Notes: generated by a model from the sequence alone, not told the origin. Counted from the stretch's first letter, positions 33,930 through 45,389 are shown. The stretch is DNA of 64,000 nucleotides from Cristatella mucedo (GCA_009760855.2 WPIO01000001.1:22242001-22306000); one strand, 5' to 3'. A program made the numbers and translations.

Positions 33930-34570
33930 AATTTCAGAGCGAACATCAAGGAAAACGCCCACGAAGGGAACAAAGGCTTTGAGAAATGGGTTGATTTTTA
34001 GACTCTTTTTGAATGCCGTCAAACCAGGAGACATCGTGACGTCAGTCATGCGAGGAAGTACGGGGCGTAGGAAAAGTACTGTGGAGAGGCACACCAAACG
34101 ACCTGAGTCAGAATAACAATAACAATACACTTAATAATGCACCCTCTGAGTACTCATTCTCTTTCTAGTCGCTTTACATTTGCTGCAAAGGAAACACGAT
34201 CGAATGATGAGTAGTACCATGCTTGATGAACAACAAGAATAACACAGTTAGAGGTGAGATGCATAGGGTCAGCATGCAAGTGTGGTTAGTAGCAGCATGC
34301 AACAGTGTCAGCAGAGCGGGTGACGTGCAGCAGGAGGCCGAATTAAGAGGTAATATAGATAGCTAGGAACTCGAGGGAGAGAATAAACGGGCCTAGCAGC
34401 GAGTGGCAGAACTTTTAAGCCGATGCGCTGCTTGACGGCGAGGAATCAGTGCAGGTCGGGGAACGGTTTAATTAATGTGGCGATTGCGATGTCCAGGACA
34501 GACAAGCTTAGCTGTAAGAATTTGCAACAAATGCTAGCACCTGATTGCACAGGCATGAAGCAATTAACCT
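33930..34570 (-). mobile_element. LINE A copy, fragmented
   Basis: Minus strand: 33960-34050 gives TMSPGLTAFKKSLKINPFLK, and 34115-34330 is the 3' UTR with hairpin (gaaagcgactaga type) and AAT-rich end. 34380-34560 repeats an RT C-terminal part (gcgctgcttgacggcgagg...). At least two nested or adjacent copies. Confidence 0.75.
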
Positions 34571-34629
34571 GAGTCTAGGTGGCATGCCACGACTGCATTG
34601 ACCAGCCAGTCTGAGGTTTCCTTTTCTCC

Positions 34630-35875
34630 AGAGTTTTAATGTGAACGGACGAAAAACATCCGAGATACCTCTGAAATACGGGGTACCTCAGGGCTCCATG
34701 CTGGGTCCGGTTCTTTTCACGGTGTATACTCTCCCTCTTGCTGATGTGATTGCCAAGCACAATCTAGGCTTTCACTTCTATGCGGACGACACTCAGTTGT
34801 ACGTTTGCTTTGATCCCTCCCAGCCTTCGAGCATCTCAAATTCACTCAACTCACTTGCTGCATGCATTGATGACATCCGCACATGGATGGCAGCAAATTT
34901 TCTAAAACTAAATTATGATAAAACTAACTTACTATTTATGGGCAAACCCAGTGTGATTCACAAATTGGAAAGGCTGACGCTCAAAATTGGCTCTGCCAGC
35001 ATATCTCCTGATGAATCTGCACGAAATCTAGGTATCATGTTCCAAAGTGACTTTTCGTTAGACAACCACATTAGGTCCACAATCAAGTCTGCCTGCTTTC
35101 AGCTGCATAACATTGCTAAAATTCGGGCTTGTTTAGATAAGGATGCCACATCTCAGTTGGTCTATGCATTTGTGACATCCCGTCTTGACTTCTGTAACTC
35201 ACTGCTTGCTGGCCTACCGGCATGTGCAATCAGGCGATTACAGCTGGTGCAAAACTCTGCAGCTAGGCTTGTCTGTCGTGAGCGTCGCAGCCGCCACATC
35301 ACACCACTTCTTGCCGACCTGCACTGGCTACCAGTCAAGCAACAGATCGACTTCAAGGTTCTGCCGCTCACTTTTAGGTCCCTTCCTTCTTTGGCTCCAG
35401 CCTAGCCATCAGATCTACTGCCCCACCAGGCCAAGCATCGTACCCCCGGCTTTTCAGAAACTAACCGTTTACCTCAGATGCCCTCAGATCCTGCATGGAG
35501 ATCGTGCATTTAGTTCGGATGCTCCCAAAGCCTGGAGCTCACTCCCGACTTGCGTCACGTCATCCCCTGACTTGACCAGATTTAAAAAGAAATTAAGAAA
35601 CCACCTATTTATGACAGCACTTAGTGGGTCCCTGTGATTCGTAATTTATGTGCTTGTGCGTTCTGATACAGTGCATGCTGTCACTAACCACACTTGCATG
35701 CGGACCCTGAGCATGTCACCCCTAACCATATTCATATTTTTTATCAAGCATGATACCACTCACCATTCAATCGTGTTTCCTTTGCAGCAAATGCAAAAAA
35801 CCTAGAAAGAGATCGAGTTCTCTGATGGTGCTTTATCAAGTGTATTATTGTTGTTGTTATTATTATTATCTAAGC
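34630..35875 (+). mobile_element. LINE A copy with intact YADD and 254-codon RT frame
   Basis: Open frame 34641-35405 covers RT motif B (GVPQGSMLGPVLFTVYTLPL), motif C FHFYADDTQLY and the thumb to [18 protein letters not shown]. It stops at TAG 35403-35405, and the C-terminus continues in another frame to 35637 (KAWSSLPTC, FKKKLRNHLF, TALSGSL). 3' UTR, hairpin and ATT/GTT repeats end at about 35870. Being the least damaged palm domain here, it is probably the youngest insertion, but it is 5' truncated and frame-shifted. Confidence 0.93.
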
Positions 35876-36000
35876 AGGCCAGACACATTATTTGAAACTT
35901 TGCCATACGTAGAACATGCACACGGGAAGTAAAACTATGGGCACTGGTTCCCGTAGCCGATAAAAGATACTAGACTTATCACTCGGTCAGCATTCGGGAC

Positions 36001-36330
36001 TTGTCTTTCTCGGCCTGCAAACATTTTTGTTGCTCAAACACATGGCCATTACTACTCCAGAGCATTTTGCGGAAAGTAGGAGAACTCGACAGTGGAGGTA
36101 AAGTAATCAAAGTGCGGAAGGTCATTTTGGAGCGGGACATAGAAACTGAATTCAAAAGCTACTGGAGAAACTCTGACCGAGCCATTTTTGAAGAATATGC
36201 CTTCAACATTCTGAGTAAAACCAAGGTTTTCTCAAAACAAGGAAAAGAGTTTCTATCTCCATTCAATTTTAGAAAGGTGGCTTCAATCCATGCGCTCGTC
36301 CGCATTGCAGTCGACGAGGGAGCTTACTGA
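36001..36330 (+). CDS. Unrecognised open frame, about 109 codons
   Basis: I do not recognise this protein. The part from 36090 on (VIKVRKVILERDIETEFKSY, WRNSDRAIFEEYAFNILSKT, SPFNFRKVASIHALVRIAVD) has protein-like composition, rich in Lys, Glu and aromatic residues, with none of the repeat families seen nearby. The annotated start is not supported; the real piece may be an exon or a transposon fragment. It ends TGA at 36328-36330. It could belong with 36439-36609. Confidence 0.35.
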   Translation: MSFSACKHFCCSNTWPLLLQSILRKVGELDSGGKVIKVRKVILERDIETEFKSYWRNSDRAIFEEYAFNILSKTKVFSKQGKEFLSPFNFRKVASIHALVRIAVDEGAY

Positions 36331-36438
36331 GCTCGAGGTGCTGGAAGGTAGAGGAATATCAATTACGCCCCCCGACGCTCTGCGTCTTCTTCATAAAAAG
36401 GAAAGCCTAGACACTGCCTCGAGATTGAATCGACGACA

Positions 36439-36609
36439 GTGAGGGTAGAGATTTATTTAAAAAAAAAGTGCACCTTTCACTTATCCATGGGGCACCCATA
36501 CTTTAACGGGTCACGGGAAGACCAAAGGACGGTTGCCGATAAAATCCGTTCCCTGAGATATCGCACTAAGATAGCGTATAAACGTGCCGAGAAGAAGGCC
36601 CCATTCAAG
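36439..36609 (+). CDS. Possible exon, unrecognised
   Basis: Frame with DQRTVADKIRSLRYRTKIAY and KRAEKKAPFK, basic, ending at a plausible donor AAG|gttagt at 36609/36610. There is no family match that I know. It is close to the unrecognised frame at 36001-36330. Confidence 0.25.
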
Positions 36610-36959
36610 GTTAGTGCCGGCAGAGAGAGCCGAAGTCAAAGGTCAGCTCGCATGACCAGTCACGTGAGGCTAGCGAGCGCTCGTTTCTGTGCCCTCGATT
36701 CGCCGCACGCTTCGCCGCCAGCGACGCCGTGAGATGCGTACTACTTGGCCGCGTCCAGCTCTCGTCCGCAATCGCCACAAGGAAGGGAGGGAGGAAGGGA
36801 GGGAGTTCGTTGCACTTTCCGGTCTACTCGCAGAAGTGAAGCAAAAACGTCGATTGAGCCCGTCGCCGGGCCAGCGGAGATAACTTTCCCTCACCGCAAT
36901 CGGCTGCCATTAGCAATCGTAAGCTGCCACTAAGCTCTACCGGTTCTCTCTTAGGCCAA

Positions 36960-37720
36960 CTTCCTTAAATAAATGAAGAGAAAACCAACTTATTAATTAT
37001 TGGCAAACCATGTATTGCCCAGGAAACTTGAATGCCTAACCCTCAAAAGTGGCCCGTCTATATTATCTCCTGTGGGTTGTGCACGGCATGTGGGTGTCCT
37101 TTTTCAAAGTGACTTTTACTAGATCAGTAAATCAGCTCCACAGTCTAATCTGCTTACTTTAACTTGAGTGACATTGCAAGCATTGGGGCTTGCTTAAATA
37201 AAGACAACATCGCCCAGCAGGTCCATGCATTCGTGATATTCCGACTAGACTTCTGTAACTCCCTACTGGTAAATCTTCCTTACCGTGCAAGAGGACGCTT
37301 ACATTCTGTGCATAACTCGGCAGCTATCGGCTTTTATCGGTCGTAAACGTCGAAACCGCCGCTTTACGGCACTTTACGCTCAGCATCTTCACTGGGTGCC
37401 CATGAAGCAGATTATCGACTTCAAGATTCTCTCACGCACCTTTAGGTCCCTCCATTATCTTGCCCGGGCCTATCTGTCTGAATTACTTTCGTACCAGGCC
37501 TTCCGTCACCCCGCCTGCTCGTCTGACTCTGGACGATTGGTTGTGCCCGCTGTCGAACTTCGAATCTCTTGGAGACCACGCCCCCCGAATTCGTATAAAC
37601 ACTACCAATTGACATCACGTCATCTCCCGATCCGACGGTATCTAAACGAAGCTAAAAACTTAAGAGTTCCTCGTAGCTTCTGCTCACTCAGAGTGTTTCG
37701 TTTTTTTACGTGATTGAGCT
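36960..37720 (+). mobile_element. Diverged L2/CR1-like LINE RT fragment
   Basis: Broken frames give [63 protein letters not shown]. The order is that of family A, but it is clearly an older or separate lineage with no hairpin tail. Confidence 0.78.
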
Positions 37721-37724
37721 TTAG

Positions 37725-38360
37725 GAAACTGTTCACGTCGTGGCTAAGCGCTAGAGTGATTTGCTTTTGAACGGCACCCCAGTGAAATTGTCTTTTTCCT
37801 TCTGCTGTCATTAAGCCAGTCTCTTAAGCTTAAGGAGCCACTTTAAGTCCTCAAGCTATCTATAAAAAGCATCTTTTCGTAAAAATAAGAGTTAGTTATA
37901 CTGATGTAGCAATTTTTTTTTTTTTTGATTATCGGGGAACGTTTTAAGGGACAGTTTCCAGCATTTCCTCAGGGACTTTAAAACGGCAAGCAGTCAAACG
38001 TAATAAGGAGTGGTCTTACCGAGTGAATATGAGATGAGTTCCTAGCTAATAATAGCCAATGGCAACAATTGTAGTGTGTTGTTGCATTCGTTACACATTG
38101 GTTTCAGGCAGTCACCTTAGCCTGTTGCGTAGTGCACATGTACGAGCATGTACAGGTACATGCAAATAAGCCAGTGGCGGTACCTCATGGCATACATGCG
38201 TGCACGTTTGCATGTGCGTCCAGAGAGAGGCAGTTCCAGTATACAGTTTATTTAACGGAGCGCCGGCTTATGCTAGCTTACTACGTTCCATATTGAAACT
38301 GGCATCGTTTCTTTTACTTGTTGTTCACCCTGCAGGTAAGATTGACGCTGCCGAATGAAC
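37725..38360. other. Intergenic, nothing recognised
   Basis: Contains a short T run at about 37910-37926; no other feature. Confidence 0.45.
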
Positions 38361-38361
38361 A

Positions 38362-38560
38362 CTTATAATAATAATTCACTTGATAAAGCGCCATCAAAGA
38401 ACTTAATCTCTCTCTAGGTGCTTTACATTTGCTGCAAAGTGAAATGCAATTGAATGGTAAGTAAAATCATGCTTGAAAAACGAACACAATGAATAATATG
38501 GTTAGGGGTGACATGCACAGGGTCAGCATGCGAATGTGGTTAGTGGAATTTGACTCAGTC
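38362..38560 (-). mobile_element. LINE A 3' UTR and hairpin
   Basis: Minus-strand copy of the 3' end: AATAAT tail, cacttgataaagcgccatc, hairpin partner ctaggtgctttacatttgctgc, then the CAT-rich 3' UTR. Confidence 0.85.
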
Positions 38561-38564
38561 GACA

Positions 38565-39335
38565 CGCTTTGCGGAACTACGACGGTGTAAGCTTTCAGCA
38601 AAGTGCAGTCGCGTAATTCCAAAGAACCGGATAGCTGAATGGAATTGCTGGTGCAGCCACGCTCCCTGACCTGCTCAAGTCTTCGCAAGAGAAGCCCCTG
38701 CCATTCTTATTCAAGGAGGGCGCTCGGAGCATCTTAGGCTTGAAGGCATTCAGCTCTCTGAGGATGCCACTCAAATATCTCAGGTTTATTATTAAAGGTT
38801 GACTTAGGCATGCGTGAGCATAGATTCAACTCCCGAGCCCGCACATGACTAAGTCTTCTCTTACCCATGCTACTGAGCTACGACAACTTGGACATGGACA
38901 TGTAAATCCGGGCTTGGACATGTCTATGAAGTCGGCTGTCGGCTCAGCCGTGAGCAAGCGCATTTGCATGCTTACGTTTTATTCCGCCCGCGAACTCCTG
39001 CCTGATTGATTCATTTACACGAACCTAAATTTCCGCCTAATCGCCTCCTCCAGGAAAGAGATTTCTCAAGGAGCTTAGCTGTATGCCTTTGTCACTCACG
39101 GCCACCCTTTCTGTTAAGAACGAGGTGCACCCACGTTGCTGGTGCTGCGTGGGGAGACCAGCTCAGCCGTATTGCTGTATTGACATGGGCCTTTGCCATT
39201 AACTACAATACAGTGACCGAGAGCTGGCATTACCAACGGAATTTCCTAGGTGCAAAAGAAATAGAGTATACACGAACGAGAAATCAAAATGAGAGCGTCA
39301 CCCAGCAGCGTCCAGTCTATTTTTAATAGACCGTT
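38565..39335. other. Intergenic, nothing recognised
   Basis: No supported feature. Confidence 0.45.
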
Positions 39336-39339
39336 ATAG

Positions 39340-42110
39340 ATTTCCGTATTTTCCCAGGCCGTTGCCGTCGATTGCTGTGCATTGACCTCGCATGTACGTT
39401 CATAATTCGTTGATAGGATGCGGTTGCAATTTTAATACAGCACAGTTACGCAAGAAAATTGTGATCGTCTCTGACCAGCTTCGTTTGTAATTGTAACAGA
39501 CATCACAGATTGCTGTATTGCCTCGGGCAATTGCCGTCAATTGCCATGGATTTCCCAAGGTGGAACGCGATAAAGGACAGAATGTGCGCCCACAGTGAGC
39601 GTTATGTGGGAGGATAATTACAAATTCAAACAGCCAATTTACAGAAAATTTGAACTAGATTGCTGCAGAGACCGGGCCATTGCCGTCGGTTGCCCTCGAT
39701 TGTGCCTTTGTCGATTGTATACAAGGATGTGGCTGCACTTTTAATGCAATCTAGTGCAATACGCAAGACAAGTTGGAGCTTCTCTCAGCAACTGTCGGTC
39801 CATTTGTAACTGACCGTTATGGATTGGCGTATTTTCCCGGGCCATTGCCGTCGATTGCCGTGTGTTACCGTCGATTGAACGCGCACAATGGGTGAAAATT
39901 ATGCGTGCACACAGGTACGTGTTACGTGGAATGAGAGTTGCAGTTTATTGCAGCCAATCTTGTCGATTCTCCACGGATTTCGCTATCGGCCCCTACCAAT
40001 GCTGTTGATTGCCGTACATTGCTGACAGTTAACAAATAAAATATCTTGAAAATTCCACGGTTTTACTTTGAACGCATCGGCATGCTATATGTAATGACAA
40101 TTGAGGCATCCGCGCTGCCAGTTTCTCTTCAATTTGCCGGGAATTGGGGTATTGGCCCAGGACATTGTTGTCGATTGCGGTTCATTGCTCGCGACTGTAC
40201 GTTCGCGATTGGTTGAAAGGATTTGATTGCACTTTCAACACAGTGGGCTGTGACAAGTAAGATGTATTTGATCTTGGCCCAGTCACTTTCCAGTGACTTG
40301 CGATGGACCATAATGGATTGCCGTATTTGCCCGTGCCATTGCCGTCGATTGCCATACATTACCCAAGATTGAACGGTCAGAGCTGGTTGAAAGGGTTGAA
40401 AGTATGTTCTCGAGCAGTGAAATGTTACGTGGAACGAGAATTGGAGCTTGGTGCAGCCGATTTCTCGTCGATTTGCCACGGATTTCGGTATTAGTCCCTG
40501 CCATTGCTGTCGATTGCCGTGCATTGTTGACAATTAACGTACAAGTTAGCTTGAAAGTCCTACGATTTCACTTATAGCACAAAGAAATGTGAAATGGGAA
40601 GACAATTGGCACTTCGTGCTGCCAATTTAGTGTCGACTTGCCACGGATTGTAGTGGATTGTTACTTCGAGCCGAGCCGTTGCCCTAGATTGCCATGAATT
40701 GCCCGAGATTGTACGAGCGCAGTTCCTTGAAATGATGTGGTTAACTTTAACCAGTGTGCTTTGTAGCATGCACTAAAAATTGGAGCATTGCGAAACCAAT
40801 TTCAGGGCATTTTGCATCAGATTGCTGTAAATTGAGGTATTGGCCCGGGCCATTGCAGTCAATTGCTGTGCACTGCTACCGAATGATCGAGGCGATTGCA
40901 GTGAAATTGTGGGATTACACAATAACCAAAAATTAGAGCAACGTGCAATCACTATTCGAGCTTAAAGTGTAAGTATTCTTGTCATTTTTCGGCGGATTGC
41001 GGTACATTGACGTACACGCCCTGGCTGCAGTCGATTACAGTGCATTGCTGCAGAATGGTCGAGGCAATTAGAGTGAAGTTATGCGAGTACACAATAACCG
41101 AAGAGTAGAGCAGCGTTCAATCATAACTAGAGCTTCTAGTGTACGCGTTCTGGTCGCTGTGTGGCGGATTGCAGCGGATTTCGGAGGGATTGAGGTGGAT
41201 TTCAGTATGGGACCGGGTCGTTGCAGTCGATTGCAATTCATTTCGTGAGAACACGTGCGCATAATGGAGCGAATTTTTTGGATGCGCTTTGAACTGGGTC
41301 AAGTCCTATATGAAATATCAATTAGAGCTTCGCGATGGCGATTTGAGGATGATTTGCAGTGGAATATAGTGGATTGCGGTAGTTTTCCAGGTCATTTCAG
41401 GCGATTGCCACCCATTACCGCAGTGCAAGGCTGCACAATGTTTTTATTTTACATGGTTGTGCACACAGCACGGTGCACTTTAATATGCAAAAAAAACTGG
41501 AGCTCGGCGCAATGTATTTCGATTTTTTATGCGGCGGATTCTGTGTATTGGAGTGGATTGCGGTTTTGGCACGGGCTACTGCAGTCGATTGCAGCGCATT
41601 GCATGAGAACGGCCGTGCCAATGCAAGGGAAATTTTTTAATGCAATTTTTGCAGTGTGCTGTCACATGCAATCAAAAAAGGAGCTTTTGATCAGGATTTA
41701 TTTCGTTGCGTGGTGGAATGCAGTGGATTGCGATATTGCCCAGGGCCACTGCAATCTTATTTCAATGAACTTCGTGAGAACGCGTGGGCGGAATCTCGCG
41801 AATGTTTCTGGGTACATTGTACGTGTAGCGTGATTTGATATTCCAAACTTGTTGGAGCTGTCCGCAGCTGATTTGTGATAGATTTGATGGGAATTAGAAT
41901 GAATTTCGGTGGATTTCGGTGGATTTCGGTACAGGCGTCCGGCGTCAAAGCTCATTTGCATAAATGCGCGTGCGCACAACAATAAGAAATATGGTAGACG
42001 GATAAATTCAAACATGTACTACAAAATCAGCGAAAAATTTGAGCTCGGCAATGCTTACGTCTGGTCGTTGTTAGCCTAATAGAGTGGATTGCGGGTGGAC
42101 CTTGGTAACT
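39340..42110. repeat. Diverged tandem satellite, about 16 monomers of about 150-190 bp
   Basis: A box of the type GGCCCGGGCCATTGCCGTCG followed by ATTGCCGTGCATTG recurs at about 39357, 39520, 39673, 39837, 39988, 40155, 40330, 40494, 40670, 40842, 41018, 41211, 41387, 41569, 41740 and 41930. Spacings are about 150-195 bp. Each monomer also has a second box (GTTACGTGGAACGAGAATTG, GGAGC..GTGCAGCCGATTT) and CCACGGATTTCGGTATTGG before the next unit. Units drift from GCCGT to GCAGT forms from left to right. The open frames inside are by-products of the repeat. Confidence 0.85.
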
Positions 42111-42114
42111 CTTC

Positions 42115-42535
42115 GAGCCTCCAGGTGGGTGCTGCCAAAAAGGAGCTGCTGCGTCGTGTAATTGTTGCTGCCTGACCTTGGGTCTGAAGAGTGGCGACGG
42201 ATACACAGGATAGAGGGGCAGTGGGCAGTGAACGCACGGCCGACCAGTCGGGGGCTGTCTGGCTGGGAGTGCGGAGTGTCACTTTTGAATAAAGGACTTT
42301 TAATACTTCAACAAGCCCATGATCTGTCCTCAGTGTGAGGCCCATTCTGTCCGTTGGACTCCGCCGGCGGGGGCAGAGCAGCGACGTGGGCATGCAGCAC
42401 GTGGGCATGCAGCACCCGGCTACAGCAACCCATTCCATCTATGCAAGTGCTTCGTTCTGCCGTTGACATATTTTTACAGCCCATATTCTCCGTCTTGCGG
42501 GTTTAATCTCCGAGCACAATCTCGGCTTTCGTTTT
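42115..42535. other. Intergenic, nothing recognised
   Basis: A 12-bp unit cacgtgggcatgcag is repeated at about 42385-42410. There is no gene. Confidence 0.45.
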
Positions 42536-42537
42536 TG

Positions 42538-42692
42538 GAGCTAGTTTGGCTCAGTGGCTAAGGTACTCGCCCCGACCAAGGTCTGGCCGAGGCCGTGGGC
42601 TCGAGCTCCGAGGCACATGTGAAGCACGCCTGAATTGAGATTAAGTTCTCTTGGGGAGCTATAGAAATAAATTATATTTATTAAATATTTAT
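42538..42692 (+). mobile_element. tRNA-SINE family 2
   Basis: Head TTTGGCTCAGTGGCTAAGG and GGGCTCGAGCTCC; 3' part gtgaagcacgcctgaattga, gattaagttctcttggggag and an ATTT-rich tail. Confidence 0.85.
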
Positions 42693-42694
42693 TC

Positions 42695-42985
42695 TATGCA
42701 GATGACACGCTGCTATAGCTTACTCTGATGCACCACATCCCTTCTTTAAAGCAATCCTCTTAACTACTTAGAGGCTGAGTCCCGCCGACATTCGTACTCG
42801 GGTGGGGGGCACCTAACTCACTCTAACACCGCCACATCATTAGACCATCGTGCCAATCTAGCTATCATCGACAGACCTATTGCCACTGAAAATCTTAAAA
42901 ATTTCTCTGCCAAGCCTTTGCAAGTAATCTGGATGCCCTCTTCTAGAATTACCTCTCGCTCGATCGAGACAGCTCCACTTTCAAG
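42695..42985. other. Possible older LINE sequence or spacer
   Basis: Begins TTCTATGCAGATGACACGCTG, which reads FYADDTL, an RT motif C, so a LINE RT fragment overlaps the SINE end at about 42690-42720. The rest is unassigned. Confidence 0.5.
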
Positions 42986-42989
42986 CCAG

Positions 42990-43406
42990 CCATTTCCAGC
43001 TATAGATCTACTCGCCCACCAGGCTAAGCATCGTATCACTTGCTTTTCGGAATCTAACAGTTTACCAATACCTCGTACAAACCTCAAATCCTTCGGAGAC
43101 CGTGCATTTAGTTCATATGCTCCCAAAGCCTGGAACTCCCTCCCAACCTGTGTCAGAACATCCCCTGACCTGACCACATTTAAAAGGAACTTAAAAACAC
43201 ACCTATTTAGGACAGCATTTAGTGGGTCCCTGTGATTCGTCCTTGATGTGCTTATGCGTGCTGACACTGTGCATGCTGCCACTAACCACATTTGCATGCT
43301 GACCCTGTGCATGTCACCCCTAACCATGTTATTCATTCTGTTTTATCAAGCATGATTTTACTCACCATTCAATTGAATTTTCCTCTGCAGCAAATGTAAA
43401 GTGTCT

Positions 43407-43468
<62 letters not shown>

Positions 43469-43520
43469 AGTTCTCTGAGGGCGCTTTATCAAGTGCATTA
43501 TCATTATTATTATTATCCAC
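42990..43520 (+). mobile_element. LINE A 3' end with microsatellite-expanded hairpin
   Basis: Codes [60 protein letters not shown] and TAFSGSL, intact to the stop at 43233-43235. The 3' UTR follows, then aaagtgtctagag, a run of about 60 bp of AG, then ctgagttctctgagggcgct and ATT repeats. Confidence 0.93.
43406..43465. repeat. (AG)n inside LINE A hairpin
   Basis: About 60 bp of AG with one CG interruption. It lies exactly where other copies have only agagagag or agaaagag. Confidence 0.95.
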
Positions 43521-43524
43521 TGAA

Positions 43525-44075
43525 TTGGATTGCAGGAAAAAATGCCCATCTGAAAGGACTAACCCGAGGAGCACAAATTGCCAATGCTGCCGAATCCGAG
43601 TCAACTCGGCAGCTTTGGTGTCAACGTAACAGTGATTTCCGACCAAACTATTCGTGTCACACTAACCGTGCAAGGTTGCATTCTAGTTTCACTATTTTAA
43701 GTCTAAAAGTTCGTAGGGCAAGTTGACCCATCTTCCGGTTGCTCGGACCGCGCGGGCTGACTCTCGCGTTGAACTTCTGCTCAGGGAAAAGTAGCCATAT
43801 TTACTGCAGACCTTAATTTTGATACCGATACTGCCATGCTGATTAAACTCCACGTACTTCTCCCGAGGGGGGGGGGTATTTTTTTGCATAATCATTTGCC
43901 GGCAGTTCAAATCGCGCTAGATAAAATTGGGTTTATCGTTTCTTTTCTGTCTGAGGGTTCGAGTTTGAAATACCGCGTGCCTTCCGCAGAAAGTAATAAA
44001 TCGTGACGTCCTAAGCAGCGTAGATGTGCAGCAAGTGTGCTGCTGGGGAAGCACTATGATACTTTTACGTTACTC
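43525..44075. other. Intergenic, nothing recognised
   Basis: No supported feature; a G run lies at about 43867-43876. Confidence 0.45.
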
Positions 44076-44079
44076 ACTA

Positions 44080-44280
44080 CCTCAACTGCTCTCCTGACTC
44101 TGCTATGCTTTCCAAATTATCTTTTTTGCGTGAGACGAGGTCTGTTGGCTACCGAATGCGTACCGAAAGCCGCTTAGGCTGTGAGTGCGCTATACAAAAC
44201 TCTTCTGCGAAACACCCACGTGGTCTTTATGACTTTTTTGGAGTTACAGACGGAGATACATGACATTGCAATGACAAAGC
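44080..44280 (+). mobile_element. LINE B 3' end
   Basis: cactacctcaactgctctcc...gctaccgaatgcgtaccgaa...gctgtgagtgcgctatacaa, same as the 9530-9725 copy. Confidence 0.85.
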
Positions 44281-44284
44281 AAAC

Positions 44285-44768
44285 CATAGATGAGGCGTTA
44301 AACATGAGCTGCTGCAGACCAGCCAAAAAAGCAGGCAGAAACTTGGGTGCTCTCTCTGCGATGTCTTCGCTGTAAAAATAAGGCATAGTAAAATAAACAA
44401 TAAGTAAAAATAATAAAAGCAAGTGTCTTTCCGGATGCTTGGCAGCTCAAGCAACTCCGCGATCTGCTACCCAGACTAAAAAGCGCTGTGTTTTGCTAAA
44501 ACAGTGTGAATTTACAAACACCACTGACGATGGCTGACCGTGTCCGTGCCTCGCCGACCATCCTGCTACGAAACGCTCCCGAATCACGAAACCAACAGTT
44601 GCCCCTGTAGGTGGAGTCGTGTCTCGCCTGCTAATAATGTGGGGGTATCCGAGATGAATAGCGGCGGTCTCAGGATTAAATTGCGATCGTTTCGAGGCTA
44701 AAAGATTGAAATGGCTTAAAATAGCTTTCAATTAGGTCACGGATTTTTCATGAAGCTGCTAGACAATG
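44285..44768. other. Intergenic, nothing recognised
   Basis: No supported feature. Confidence 0.45.
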
Positions 44769-44771
44769 AGA

Positions 44772-44945
44772 GCAGTAATGGCACACCAGGTAAGGCGCTT
44801 TCTTTTCAAGACCTTGTTCTGGAGGTCGTAGGTTTGATTCCTGTGGTGGGCGATCCTTTCTAGCCACTGCAAACGGTGGTGGAAGCCGTAAAGGCTCTTC
44901 TGTCGCTGTAAGAAGGAGGCTGTTAATACATAAAGTATCTATTCA
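44772..44945 (+). mobile_element. tRNA-derived SINE family 1
   Basis: taatggcacaccaggtaagg, B-box-like GGTTTGATTCC, body taaaggctcttctgtcgctg, and a changed 3' end. Confidence 0.8.
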
Positions 44946-45239
44946 TAAAAGAACAGTTTCTTGTTGGTGATAATTTCTAAAACTTTGCCTTTGAGCGTAC
45001 GGCAACATCTGCACTGAAGCAGGACGGAATTGGAGCGAAGAAAGACGAATGTCCTAAAATTAATCACCCACCTCTAAATGAAGCTGCGATGGCTGGTCCT
45101 ACATATTCAGACTAAAACAAAGCGGGGAGTATATCATAAAAGTATTCCATACTGGGGTTGCAAGGAATTTCAAACTGCTCACCAGACCTATATAGCCGTG
45201 GTAAATTTACTTTCTTAATAATAATGGTAATAATGATAC

Positions 45240-45335
45240 ATTCGTATAGCAAATGTAAAGCGCCTAGAAAGAGATTAAGTTCTCTGAGGGCGCTTTATCA
45301 AGTGCAATATTATTATTATTATTATTATTAGTATA
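45240..45335 (+). mobile_element. LINE A 3' tail stub with (ATT)n
   Basis: gcaaatgtaaagcgcctaga, loop, gagggcgctttatcaagtgc, and ATT repeats to about 45331. Confidence 0.88.
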
Positions 45336-45385
45336 GCCTCCTCGGACTTTGTCTCTTTCTAGGCACTTTACATTTGTAGTTCTTA
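45336..45385 (-). mobile_element. Inverted LINE A tail
   Basis: ctttgtctctttctaggcac and tttacatttgtag are the reverse complement of the hairpin's 5' arm. It faces the plus copy across the ATT run. Confidence 0.7.
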
Positions 45386-45389
45386 CCTG

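Noticed and set aside
41255-41833. 192-codon open frame as a gene
   Set aside because: It lies entirely inside the tandem satellite, and its residues repeat with the monomer; the opposite strand is also open.
39340-42110. Regularly spaced repeats as a CRISPR array
   Set aside because: The units are diverged throughout and have no constant short repeat separated by unique spacers. The genome is eukaryotic. A tandem satellite explains the spacing.
42538-42620. tRNA gene
   Set aside because: It belongs to SINE family 2, with a LINE-like 3' part directly after the head.
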